In this document: positions 15,952-27,432 of the stretch, one piece after another
Position numbering within the stretch: the first letter of the stretch is position 1
Layout: the number at the start of each line of letters is the position of its first letter
Origin: Blasia pusilla
Lineage: Eukaryota; Marchantiophyta; Marchantiopsida; Blasiales
NCBI GenBank assembly: GCA_050084515.1
Contig: CM114271.1
Location: 60,388,001-60,452,000 of the forward strand
Direction: 5' to 3'
DNA: 64,000 bases
Notes under the pieces: generated by a model
Seen by the model: only the letters and a program-made list of their open reading frames with translations
The model's database searches: none
What the model was told of the DNA's origin: nothing
Program-made: the position numbers and the translations under genes

Positions 15952-16344
15952 CTATAGTCGCTTCCGAGACTGGTCGGCGAAGCGTAAGTACTTATTCTTG
16001 GGCTCATACTTCGTGTAACCCAAAGCTTGAGCAATATGCTCGGTCATTATGTTGATCATGCTTCCGGTTTCAATAGGGACCTTCTTTATGGTATGCCTTT
16101 CAATTTCCACTTCCACCTCCGGGTCTCCAAGGTCTTCAACTTCTTTGCGGAACACATCCACCACTAGGAGCTTCTTTGCTCCTATCTTCTTCTTGCGTCC
16201 CACTTTCCACTGTTGCAGACTCTTCGCATAAATGGGATTATCCATGAGTAGCTGCAATAGTGATATGTTTTCCGGATTGGTTGCCAAATCCTTCAGCAAG
16301 TCATAGGCCTCCATCACCAGAGAGGAAGCAACCGAGGTCTCCAC
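15952..16344 (-). pseudogene. Ty3/gypsy aspartic protease region
   Basis: The polyprotein-cutting protease of the minus-strand gypsy element. The active-site box reads IETGSMINIM, so the catalytic Asp of the usual D-T/S-G-A/S motif is Glu, which should abolish activity. The later stretch TEHIAQALGYTKY fits the family. The frame lies between gag and RT, as expected. Confidence 0.65.
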
Positions 16345-16666
16345 CCTTGGTTCTTCTTGCTTGGTTTAGGACTCTTTAGGTAAGGATCCACTTGTTTGTT
16401 CTTCATGGACTTGGTTGCGGACATGCTCCTCCACGTCATGATGGAAATACTTTGGATGATTACAATCAAACGTCGGGTCCACATCGCCTTTCAGTTGTTG
16501 GTCCCATAAGCTATCTAAGAGGCCTCTGCTCTCCATACTTGGGCGGTACATATCTAGGGATACAGCTTCAAGGAGCACGAGTCCCTGGAAATTCCAGGAC
16601 CGCTTAGCATCCTTCCCACTGATCTGCTTCATACCATCCCTCCTCCATAAATGGGTCTTCTTGTAT

Positions 16667-17892
16667 CTAACATAAATCTCGTTGGAGTGGGCACTCTTGC
16701 ACTGTATGCCCTTGAGTCCCATAGGAACTGCACCATGTGTCAGGCCGCATAAGTCCCGGCCTTCTTCTAGGATCCTTCTGGGCCACCAAGTGTACCTTCA
16801 GTTCGGCCATTTGTTTCGTCAATTCACTGATGGCGGACTTCTCCCCATCCTTCTTGGTATTCTGGGCGGGGCTCACGGACTTGCGGCTCTACGTCTTCAC
16901 GCTCTTGTGCTTACGCCCTTTCCCCGAGGACAAAGACGATTTTGGGCGTCTTTCTTTTTTCTTGCCTTTGCCCTTGGAGTCTTCCTCAGACTCTAAGTCT
17001 TTGCTCGTACTACTTGACGAGGTATCTGAAGAGTTGGACGAAGACGAAGACTCTTTGGACGAAGAACTAGTCCGCTTCCTTTGATGTCTTTTCTTCTACA
17101 TCCTTTTGGACTTCTTCGAGGTCTCGTAGGCTTTGGCAGAGGCGATGACAACTGCTAAGGAGTCTATCTTCCCTCTGCGATAGTAGCGATCCATCTCCTT
17201 GGATAGACCAGACACATACCAATCCACCATCTGTGACACAGTGGTGTGCTTCAGCTTGCCGACCAAGCTGCGAAATCTTTGAGTGTACTCTCTCAAAGTC
17301 TCTTTCTTCCTCCTCTTGAGATCACAAAGCTTTGTAAGTAGGCGATAGTCAAATTCCTGGTCCAGAAACTCATGAAGGAACGCCTTAAGCACGGCTTCCC
17401 AAGTTTCCATATGTTCTGCTTCTATTCCCTCATACAAGTGATTGGCACGCTTCTTTAAGAGTCCAGAAAAGACTCTAAGAAGATCCTCCTCCGATCCTTC
17501 TCCATTCGCTTTTGCTACATGGGTAAACTCCAGAATAAAGTCATCAAATCATCTCGCTTGCTTCCTGAAAAAGTGGGATATCTCAGCAGCGATTAGCTTG
17601 AGTGCGCCATCGGAACTTCATTGTCTTCGCTACCGGGAGGACTTTCGTCACATGAGGGGGGAGGCACGTCCCCTGCGGTACCATTATTGTTCTCTCTTTC
17701 CAAGCTATTGTGGCCAGACGGCTCCCACTCCTCTTCTAGGTCTGTCTTCTCCGGTGAATGAGGAGGCGTAGGCGACTTCTTCTTTTCTCCTCTTCGTCCA
17801 GGAGGCTTTGGAAGAAGAGGGGAATAGTTCTTTGCAGGCGGTCTCCAAGAACGTCGCTTGGCTCTCTGGAGGGATCTTGGTATCCCAATCAT
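16667..17892 (-). pseudogene. Ty3/gypsy gag, broken
   Basis: The nucleocapsid precursor of the minus-strand gypsy element, in three frames. 17892-17593 is a Pro-rich N-terminus. 17437-17096 holds the retrotransposon gag domain (FLDQEFDYRLLTKLCDLKR, then YTQRFRSLVGKL). 16876-16667 ends in a zinc knuckle WCSSYGTQGHTVQECP, in which the second Cys is Tyr. The N-terminal frame starts inside the duplicated integrase fragment, so the true gag start is lost. Confidence 0.75.
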
Positions 17893-18054
17893 TAGAATAG
17901 GTGACAGTTAGGCGGTTTAAGATCCGGAAATTAAGCCCATTGGATTTTTTGATCTACCCATTCGCTTTGGAGTTGTAAGGCGTAGTCTTCCTATGCTTGA
18001 TAAGGAAGTGGTAGGTCAACACCTTAACTATTTTGTTGAGGAAATGGGTCCCTC
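17871..18054 (-). repeat. Second copy of the integrase segment, at the gypsy/copia junction
   Basis: This copy of the 13551-13732 integrase segment sits upstream of gag, directly against the truncated copia RT. The sequence GGGATCTTGGTATCC marks the left edge in both places. It is either the tail of another gypsy copy cut off at this point or a local rearrangement. Confidence 0.8.
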
Positions 18055-18055
18055 A

Positions 18056-19101
18056 ATAAACCTGCTAACCACACTCACAACATAGGAGATATGTGGTCAA
18101 GTGCATATCATTGCATACAACAAACTTCTAACTCCACTTTCATAAGGAACCTCTAACATTACTCTCCTTTCACCTTCAGTATATAGATAGTCAACTTAAG
18201 AGAGTCTATAATGACTGCCTAAAGGAGTGCTCACAGATTTAGCATTCTCCATGCCAAACCGTTCAAGTACCTTCTCAAAGTACTTCCTCTAGGACATCCA
18301 CAACCTTCTATTATTTCAATATCTATAGATATCTATCCCAAGAATCCTCTTTGAAGGGCCCAAGTCCTTCATGCTTAACTCTTTGCTCAATTGTCTCTTC
18401 AATTGAGCATCATCTTTCATGTGCTCAACGACAATGAGCATATCATCAACATATAGCACCAAGACAATGTAACCAAAATGAACACTTCTCTCTGTCTACT
18501 TCACATACACAAAATGGTCATACTCACAACAAAAATATCCATGTATTCTCATAAATGTATCGAATCTTTTATACCCTTGCCTCGGACTCTACTTCAATCC
18601 ATACAATAACTTCTTCAATCTGCACACCAAGTTCTGCTTCCCAGGTACTTCAAATCCCTCTCGATGTTGCATGTATATCTCCTCCTCAATTTCTCCATGC
18701 AAGAAGGCGCTTGTAACATCAACTTGCTCCAACTCTAGGTCATATAGAGATACTATGCCTAGAAGTACACAAATGGATGCAATCTTTACCAGTGGTGAGA
18801 AAATATCATTGAAGTCAATACCTTCCCCTTGGGCATATCCCTTTGTCACGAGTCTTGCCTTGTATCTATCTCCACCATTCTCAAGAAGTCCTTCCTTCCT
18901 CCAATACACCCATCTGCATCCAATTGCCTTATTTTCCCTAAGCAACCGCTCTAAGTCACAAGTGTGATTGTATTGATGAGACTCCATCTCGTCCTCCTTG
19001 GCAAGTATCCACCTTGATCGGATACCAGTCATGGATCTCCAAGGCCTCTTCGTAGCATGAAAGCTCGCCATTCTCTGTAAGAAGGGCAAAGGCAAGTGCA
19101 T
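18056..19101 (-). pseudogene. Ty1/copia reverse transcriptase, truncated
   Basis: Minus-strand copia RT. Seen in order: RWVYWRKEG, YKARLVTKGYAQGEGIDF, QVDVTSAFLHGE, KLLYGLK and, after a stop near 18589, the catalytic box LYVDDMLI (about 18435-18465), then STPLGSHYRLS and a stretch close to VPY.S.VRSLLYAM. The C-terminal RNase H is missing because the element ends at the gypsy integrase duplicate. Several stops are present. Confidence 0.85.
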
Positions 19102-20139
19102 CTAAACTCAAAGAACCCAAACGTTCGGGGAACCACCTAGATCTATATGACCTGCAAAGCAATGGTGCAGTCTGAACTTCAACAAGACTCTCAGGCTCTG
19201 ATTCTGAGACAATCCTATCACTTCTACTTTTATAGCCTTAGACGTTGGACTCTCATCTCTTACCTCACTTGAAATATGAGTCTTCAACATAGCCTTCTCA
19301 TCAAAGGACACATCTCTACTCACAAAATTCTTGCAAGTACTTGGGTCCCAGACTCTTTACCCTTTCACTCCCTTCTGTTATCCTAGAAAGATGCACTTTC
19401 TAGCCTTTAAGTCTAACTTAGACCTCTTACCTTCCTCAACATGAACATATTTAGACATCCAAAAACTCTAAGTAAAGAGTAATTTGCGAGAATACCATGC
19501 TACAACTCTATAGGAATTTTACATCTAATAGCAATAGTAGGAGATAGATTTATCAGATAACAAGCAATATTTTATAGCTTATGCCCAAAAGCTTTTCTTC
19601 ATTCTTGAATTGCTCAACACACTACGTGCTGTCTCTTATAGTGTTCGATTCATCCGTTGTGCCACTCCATTTTGTTGAGGTGTACCAACAGTGGTGAAAT
19701 AGAGGATGATGCCTTCCTTCTAAGATAAATATTCAAATTTTCTGGAGGGATAATCTCCACCATTTTCAGATGGTATGCACTTGATCTTTTGAATGGTCTA
19801 CATTTCTACCATTGTCTTCTATTCTATGAAGATAGAGAATACCTCTCATTTCTTCTGCAAGAAGTAAATCCATACCCTTCTAGAATAATTATCCACAAAG
19901 GTGACAAAATACAATGCTCCTAAGTGAGAAGCAATATATGTAGGACCCTAGACATCCGTTTGTATAAATCAGAGCTCCCTCAGTACGGTGTATACCACTA
20001 TTGATGCTCACTCTACTTTTTTTTTTCCAAATATGCAATGCTCACACAAATCCAACTTACAAGATTTCACTCCTTTGAGAAACTCATGATCTGACAACTT
20101 CCTCAGTCCACATTCGCTCATATGACCCAAGTGTAGGTG
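19102..20139 (-). pseudogene. Ty1/copia integrase, heavily decayed
   Basis: Reading the minus strand across frames gives the integrase zinc module (SDHEFLKGVKSCKLDLCEHC) and later pieces typical of copia integrase, such as FHHCWYTSTKWSG, in the place of the conserved region before the catalytic Glu. No long frame survives. Order and strand match the flanking copia protease and RT. Confidence 0.65.
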
Positions 20140-20736
20140 CTACAATTGTATCATATCTATTATATCTCCATCTATTGTGGATGCTACTGCACTTCCACCA
20201 ACAATGGTTTGACCTTCAAGCTTGTACATAGTTCCAACCCTCTTGCCCTTCATCAAGATCAAGGTTGCTTTTGAAACTCCACTCTCCGGTGCCCATTTGC
20301 AACCATTATCATCCAACACACCAAGAGAAATCAAGTTCTTTCGCAAATCCGAGACATGTTGCACCTCAGTCAACGTTTGAATAATCCCATCAAACATCCT
20401 GATACGAACAAAACCAATCCCTACTATCTTGCGTGGCATGTCGTTCTCCATCAAGACAATTCCACCAACCCAGCTGCAATATGTATTGAAGCATTCTTTA
20501 CGAGGACACATGTGGTAAGAGTAAGCCAAATCCATAATCCATGCATCACGGAAGATAACTCTTCCAAAAGTTACAATCAATACATAATCATCTTTGTTTG
20601 AATGTGCTACGCTAGCTTGTTTAGAGGTCTGAGCTTTCTCTCTATATACCTTCCTTGGTGGGTCCTTTCTTTGGCCCTTTGTATAATCTTTCTTCATGTG
20701 GCCTGCCTTTCCGTAGGTCCAACATTTACCTTTCAC
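20140..20736 (-). pseudogene. Ty1/copia zinc knuckle and protease
   Basis: A 198-codon frame. It begins with a gag zinc knuckle (CWTYGKAGHMKKDY) in which two metal ligands are Tyr, and continues to the protease. The protease box reads WIMDLAYSYHMCP where intact copia elements have an Asp-Ser-Gly motif, so the active site is lost. KNLISLGVLDDNGCKW further on is the usual copia segment before integrase. Confidence 0.8.
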
Positions 20737-21145
20737 ATTACTACTGCTAGATCGAGACTTTGACCTATATCTTCTTCTATTTTGACTTCTATTAGTTGGC
20801 CTACCTCAAGGAACAAGAGCCTATGAGTTTTCCTCCTCACTGCTAGACATCTTTCTCAACTCATTAGACAACAATGTCACCGTCATCTCGTCCAACTCTA
20901 TTGTATCTTTTCCATATTATAGAGAAGTGACTAGGTGCTCAAAAGAACTAGGCAAGGATATAAGCATTAGCGACGCTTTATCTTCATCTCCTAGCTAGCT
21001 TTACCTCCATAGTGGATAGCTCACAAATGACTCGATTGAAAGCGTCTGGATGCTCCATCAGATTTCCGCTTTCTTTTATACGTAGGATGTACAACTTCTG
21101 CTTCATGTACAGTCGCCTTGTCAAAGACGACATCATGTATAGGCT

Positions 21146-21390
21146 CTACAACTTTGCCCACAGCTTGGGTGTAGAGTCTTCATTCATGACATTGTACAAA
21201 ACTTTGTCTGCAAGACTCAAAAGAATTATACTAACAACTCTCAAATCTATGTCCTCCCACTCTATAGCAATCTTGTCCGCCGGTCTCTTCTCCAACGCCA
21301 TGTGTAGTCCTTGTCGAACCAACAAGTCTCTCACCTTCAATTGCCATAATCCGATTTTCTTTCCCCATTGAATTTCTCCACCTTAAACTT
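21146..21390 (-). pseudogene. Ty1/copia gag N-terminal fragment
   Basis: The minus strand encodes a copia gag start: KFKVEKFNGE, then a shifted frame with VRDLLVRQGLHMAL and LADKVLYNVMNEDSTPKLWAKL, matching the plant copia gag (UBN2-type) domain. Frameshifts separate the parts. It continues, broken, toward the zinc knuckle at 20736. Confidence 0.7.
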
Positions 21391-23345
21391 CGCATTGGAA
21401 ATCTTTCTTGCCATCATAAAATTTCCAAACATGTGCTTTGAAACCAAATTTTGGAAGAAATTGGATAATCACTCATATGAATCACACGAGATATACCTGG
21501 TTCACTTCCCGTGCAAGAGCTACATCCACGATCAAACACTCTCAAGTTGCTTTATTGAAATCTCCACACATTGTACATTATGAGCTTTCCAAGACTCCCT
21601 CTTTTAGCCTAAAGTCGGGCGCACGGAATGCTACAATTGATTTTATAGAATTTTTAGGGTTCTTATTTTGTTCTTGGGTCATTTCCAAACTTGCTATGCC
21701 TTGTCCTTGTATATTCATTCTAAGCGTTTTTTTTTCTCTTCATTTTCAATTCATGCTGAGTGGGATATGGAGGGAAGGGGCGCATGTTAGGTGCAAATCC
21801 AAGATGGAGCAAGGGAAGAAATTATCTGACTCTAAGGTTGGAGATGGGTCCAACAAACCAAGGTAACATCCCTATATAGGATATGAAAGCAAGGTTATTG
21901 ACAACGTGTCACTTAAGATAAAGACATACAAGCATGTGTTTGCATATCAGGATATACTCTTGATCTTGGTACATTAGTGAATCACTTCCAAGATCCTTCA
22001 TAATTATTATTTTGAGGCTATTTATGTTTTGCAAACTAGCACGTTCTTGTATTTTTTTTGGAAACACCATATGTGGCCCATGCAAAAGGATGGGAGTGTG
22101 GGTTGCCTAGCGGCCGACTGGATATAAATCCACAAGGATATAACGCTAGAGGTCCAACAGGTTTTTTGGGATGAGCAAAGGCTTAGCAGGAGGAAAAATA
22201 TCTAAATGGAGTCGTATAATAACTTCATATCGCAAAACTCCAAGGAGGAGGATATCAAAGCCAACATATACCTTGAGATTGGTAGAGAGGTCCATGTGGT
22301 GTGTGCATGGAAATAGACTGTGGAGCAAAGTTTGAGGAATGAAAGGATGATGGAATGAGATCCTCCACCTAGTCGGTCCGCATCGACATTGATATTCTTA
22401 AAGTTGATTGGATGGTGTAGTTCCTTCTTGCGTCATGCCAATTACTATGTCTACCTACTACATGTAGGAGTAGAGGTGATAGATCTATCTACATGTACAA
22501 CATGTGCATAGCTATCTAGATAATCTTATGGCATACTAGGTGCACATGAGCCGCTGAAGACGAGTTGTTACTTTTGAACACTTTCCTAATGAATAAAATG
22601 TTGTTAATCGTCTTGTCAAATCATTGGCGCTTTAAACTTTCCCATATACCCATAAGTTTTCCAATTCCAAATTTCATTTTAAATCCCTAAATGTGCATTT
22701 ACACCTTTCCACACTTTTGCAAGTATTAGAAGCTACAAATCACTTAGAAGAGATTTGCAATACACTCACAAAATTTTGAGTTTGGCACTTACGATTTTAC
22801 ATATATCTAGCTTGGCCTACTACTTTTAGTTTGTTTTTCTTTTCCTTCAATTTTTCCATGAAAGTGAGAAAAAATCCCTTTTCATTCAAAATTTGCTAGT
22901 GCAAAAATGTTATTTTGCAAGTATGTTGTGAGCTCCCCACTTGCAAAAGTACAAGTGTCTTGAAAGGAATACATGAGTAGTTTTTGTCTCTTAGGACTCC
23001 AAAGATATATTCATTTCTATTAGCGATAAGTAGGCACATCTTCAATATATAGTTTGATTTAACAACACTTTATGCATTGCACACTTCTAGACTAGATTGA
23101 AGAACCTTCCTATGCTTGCTAAATCTTACAAACCAATATTCTTTTTTCAACTATATTCATATTTTCCTTTCTTCTAAATCTCAACTCAATCTTTGGTAGG
23201 AAAATTCACTTTACAATCAGATTTAATAGGGATTTGCAATGACATATATATGAAGACAAGGTACCAACAAAAATGGGGATCTTCCACTACAGAGTCATAA
23301 GTTGTGGATATTATACGTGATAATTGTTAGGAAATTGGGATAATT
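21391..23345. other. A+T-rich stretch without genes
   Basis: No gene is supported. The 5' LTR of the minus-strand copia element would be expected just right of 21390, but no primer-binding site or partner LTR was found. Open frames such as 21438-21866 have no recognisable domain. Confidence 0.4.
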
Positions 23346-23485
23346 TATATTATTGGAGAGTGCTTTCTTGATTTTCAAACACCTCTTTAATTGACATATT
23401 GCAACCACGCAGCAAGAAAATATTTCCGCCTCTACGACCAACATGAAAACCGTCAGTCCCGTGCATGGCACGGGCTTCCCACTAG
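23346..23485 (+). mobile_element. Helitron-like 3' end with terminal hairpin
   Basis: The right end shows the plant Helitron signature: a hairpin (CCCGTGC, loop ATG, GCACGGG; 23458-23474) followed 7 bases later by CTAG (23482-23485). The left part begins near TTATATTATTGGAGAGTGC, resembling the start of the next-but-one unit at 23707. It is too short to code for a helicase, so it would be non-autonomous. The left boundary is uncertain. Confidence 0.55.
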
Positions 23486-23706
23486 CATATTATGAATGAT
23501 AGGAGAGTGCTTTATTTTTGCAAAAACGCCTCCATTTGACAGGTGGCAACTAGGCAACAAGAAAATGTTTCACATCTTACGGGCCACAAGAAAAAAGTTT
23601 GAATTTGTGTGAGCATCATTAATCTCTTTCCTTCACGGGCTTTACACTAACAAGAGCTCTTCAAACACTTTTTTATTTCCCTTGCATGGCAGAGGCACCT
23701 TACTAG
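23486..23706 (+). mobile_element. Second Helitron-like unit
   Basis: The unit starts directly after the CTAG of the previous one, shares its GAGAGTGCTTT and CAACAAGAAAATG words, and ends CACCTTACTAG at 23706 behind a decayed hairpin (CCTTGCATGGCAGAGG). The next base is T, as expected at a Helitron 3' insertion site. Confidence 0.5.
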
Positions 23707-25221
23707 TCTATATTATTATTGGAAAGTGCCTTTTTTATTTGCAAACACTTATCTGTTTGACACGTTGTCGTATAGTAAATCAACCAGTATGTAAAGTCTT
23801 TCCTCGTTAAGTGTTAGATAGAGTTTTATCAGTATTAATTAAATTAGCTTAGGAAAAGGAAATTCCCATGTTTAAACCTCTTTATGGTGCCTCTTTTATG
23901 TGGGCCCTACTTTAGGAAAAGAGGTAATAAATAAAATATGACTTTATAAAAATAAAGTAGTGAGGTTGGTGCTTTAATGAAAAGCAAAAGTAGGCTTGGT
24001 TGATGGCTAGGTTAGTTGGGGTAATTTGGAAAATATCAAGTGGGTAGAAGAGGATATTTTGGAAGAGATAAGAGGAAATCTACTTGTGTCAAAATGTGAT
24101 TGGCTGAGCCTTGAGAGGAAGCCATGTGGCACAAGATAAGATTAGCTCTATTTCGTACTCTTGTGGATCACTTCTGAGTATATAAAGAGGAAGGACTTTC
24201 AAGGGTTCATCACCTTCTATTACACATCTTGAGTCTCTCGTGTCACTCTTGAGTGTATGGCTTTGGGATTGCTTGCTCTTCCAATGAAAGTGGATCATCC
24301 CTCTTGGGAGAGTAACTTGACCATGGTCTTTTCTTCGAGAGGTTTCTAGAGTGTGGTTTGTGTGTGGAGATAAGAGTTTAGTCATACTAAAAAAGTGAAT
24401 GTTTTGGTTTGTTACTTTCCCAATGAGAGTGGATTACTCCTCTTGGTAGAATAACTCCGCCAAAACTCATTCTTGAGGAGAGTAGAGAATGTTTGTCAAA
24501 CATGGATAGGGGTGGAGGACGAGTTGTGCCCGACTTTCCTTTCCTGAATCCATACTATGTCAAGATACTCTTTATAGATAGGCACAAGTTCACTCGCTAT
24601 TTAGTTTATCACTTTGGGGAGGTGTTCATGAATTAGGTCATTCAATCTCCAACTCCGGTGATCCTTCCTATCCTCACATATGGAAGGACATGGGATTGTA
24701 CTTTGTAGGTCCTTATATAGCGATCCATGGACGTCAATAGACCAACTCAAGTAGGGTTTAACACTAGTTGTGCTATCTTCCTCGTGTACAAGCGTAAAGT
24801 AGTTTATAGAGATTTTATAGTTAGGAATTTTTGGGTCCGATGTTACGGCACTTCCATTTGTGATACCTATCGTGAGAGAATGGAGAGTGTACATAATAAT
24901 CTTGTTTTGAAAAATGAGAACTTCTTAGAAAGTTCACCTTGCATCGACCACGTGTGCCGCAACTAGAAGGCTTGCCCATACTCAAAGAAAGGCTCTCGAC
25001 ACAACAACGTGGGCAGCAAGAAAAAGTTTCACATCTTACGGGCAACAAGAAAAAAGTTTGAATTTGTGTGAGCATCATAAATCTCTTCCCTTCACATACT
25101 ATAGATAGCAAGAGAATCTAATTTTTTTGGCCGAATCATTAGTCCCTTCATGGGCTATACACTAGCAAAAACTATTCAAACCTTTTTTTATGTTCTGTGC
25201 ATCGCACGAGCACCTTACTAG
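23707..25221 (+). mobile_element. Third Helitron-like unit
   Basis: It begins TCTATATTATTATTGG, a TC start as in Helitrons, directly after the previous CTAG. It ends CACCTTACTAG at 25221 with a weak hairpin (GTGC, ATC, GCAC) just before it, again followed by T. Its last 200 bp closely resemble the end of the second unit. The interior has no helicase or replication-initiator motif and no clear captured gene. Confidence 0.5.
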
Positions 25222-27064
25222 TATCTTGAAGGGCACGAGTTACTCTTACATGTGTATAAGAGTGCTAGACCAAAACAAAGGATTTAACAACATTTATTAC
25301 CCAACACAAGAGAAGTTCTAATCATTACAATTCATCTCAACAACTATTATATTTTTCATTCAACAAAGTATATTTAATAGATATGTAGATATGTAGATAC
25401 ATACTTGGATAAAAAGTAAAAGAAATCAAGTGGACTAAGTCTCTTTTGAACATAATGCAAAGTAAATAAAAAATTATGGGGATTTGTGATATGCAGAAAT
25501 CTTTCTAAAAATCATATATTTGTAGATATGATTTCAAGTAATTGTATATAAAAGCAGCATCACCACATCATTGTATTCATAAAAAGTTATCTTTCATGTT
25601 ATTTCATATAGTTTTCATTTTGTAACAATTCAAGCTTTTTTTCTCATAATGAGAAAGTCATTCTTTTTGGAAGGTTTTGTGAAAACCAACACTCCTCCCC
25701 AAAAAGAAAGAGTATCTTAAGTTGAGATCATAAAAATAATTTGTTCATGAAAGTATGAAGACCAAAGAGAAATTAGTACAACACATTAAGCATTTGAAAT
25801 CAAACTTGTGGATTAGTAAGATTTTGAAAATAAATTACAAACAAGAGCATGACCTTCAAATTTAGTGGTAAAAATATTCAAAGTAATCCAATCCATGCGA
25901 AAGAAATATTTCAAGTAGATATTGAGAAATATTAAATTATTTGCTACAATGACAAGAAAAAATATGGAATGGATAAAAAAACTACATATAAATCTTGAAT
26001 TCTCATAGAGGTCAAATGTCAAAGGATGTAGAAGAGGTCAAATATTGGAGGATGGGTCAATGATCCCAATTTTGTACCCCAAAAGTTCTATTTTGTTATG
26101 TGTGTTCAATATTGAATAATGAGTCTTATTTTTTACATGTTATGGTTATTCAAAGAGTTCATTATTGTCATCAAATGGACAATCTTCCCGATTTTTTCCC
26201 ATAAAACTATTCCCGATTTTTGAGTTTTTTTTATCAATAGAAGGTTTTTGATTTATTTTCTTTTCGAAATGAGTATTTGAAAATTCAACAAAGAAACAAA
26301 TCCCTTAATTTTTATTATATTCTTGAAAATATCTATAGTTGATTATCCATATTCTTGTCCATATTTGGAATAAGTATAGTTGCACAAAAATGGACATGCA
26401 AGCCTATTCCTAGGATGGACATGGATTGGAAGAGGTGGGGTCCACATTTTTAGCTCATAGTGGAAGGGAGGGAAGGGGCGCTTGGGGCAATAAGAGGGGA
26501 AGGAATGGAGGTGCAAGGAAGAAACAGGAAAGTGCCGAACACTAAGGTAAGTGCAGGGAATCAGGAAGAAGGGGAAAGTGGGGTACATATGAACAAGTCC
26601 TTCCATAGGGCTGACATCAATTCACAGACATGGACATATCCATCAACACGGACTTTGTCGAAATGCAATCTTGGGAATAAATAGTTGTAGTAGCTACAAA
26701 GTACGGAAAAACTATTTATCCCTCCTCCTTTAGAAAAAAGATATATCCTTAACACATATGGTAGCCATATTATAACTATCCCTTGTTGGTAATGGTAAGT
26801 TAAGAGTCCATATGATGTAGCGTACAAAGTAAGAAATAACCAACAAAAAATAGAAGAGAAAAACAATATGTGATAAAGATAATAGTAGGCCAAGTAAGTT
26901 GATGAGAAGTAAGATAATCATAAGATTGTGAGAAGATACGATAAGATGAGATGAAAAAACTATAGTCCAAAGAAAATCCTCTTGTATTAGGAGGAGAGGG
27001 CATGTGGGATTAGGATGGGTAAAGTTAATTTGTCTTCACTATCCTTATCTCAGAGTATCTCTTG
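25222..27064. other. A+T-rich stretch without genes
   Basis: Nothing supported. Short open frames on both strands have strong A+T-driven composition and no domain. The gypsy copy-1 insertion begins at the right edge. Confidence 0.4.
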
Positions 27065-27228
27065 TGTCATGACCATACGGATTATGTCGTAGAGTATAGT
27101 GTGCTAGTAGAGGCCGTTCCTTATGTAGGACCGTAGTGGCTTGGTAGAGATGCGGTTTCTTCCATAGGGTTGGGGGTTACTCATTTTGGGGTGACTTTCC
27201 TAGTAGTGCCCGCTCTTAGGTTGGAGGA

Positions 27229-27234
27229 TATAAG
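27229..27234 (+). promoter_or_regulatory. TATA-like box in the 5' LTR
   Basis: TATAAG in the context GGATATAAGGTGG is conserved at the same place in the 3' LTR (37132-37137). Its place ahead of a stem-loop suggests the element's transcription start lies just downstream. Confidence 0.5.
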
Positions 27235-27244
27235 GTGGAGTGCA

Positions 27245-27269
27245 CTCAAAGAACAATCAGTTCTTTGAG
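27245..27269 (+). other. Perfect 10-bp stem-loop in the LTR
   Basis: CTCAAAGAAC, loop AATCA, GTTCTTTGAG. The 3' LTR has the same stem with loop AGTCA, so the one difference falls in the loop. CTCAAAGAAC occurs once more directly after the truncated 5' LTR (27433-27442). Confidence 0.7.
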
Positions 27270-27432
27270 TTGAGCCTGTTGCGTTGGGAGTTAGCCTTGG
27301 TAGTGAGTAGAGCTCTTGGCTATGGTGTTTCCCGCAAGCTTCAACCTAGATTCTCCCATCGTGGAGTGGGTTTGGCTCGATTGTATGTGATTCTATACGT
27401 GTTTTATGATAGTAGGTCTTTCACGGATTTCA

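Larger units (their letters stand above)
27065..27432 (+). repeat. 5' LTR of gypsy copy 1 (lacks its last ~104 bp)
   Basis: It starts TGTCATGACC and matches 36970-37337 with about 15 differences in 368 bp. The match stops at GGATTTCA, whereas the 3' LTR runs on to CGCACGACA. CTTG lies directly before it (27061-27064) and directly after the 3' LTR (37442-37445), a likely 4-bp target duplication. The LTR holds a TATA-like TATAAG and a perfect stem-loop. The missing end also removes the place where a primer-binding site would be read. Confidence 0.85.
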
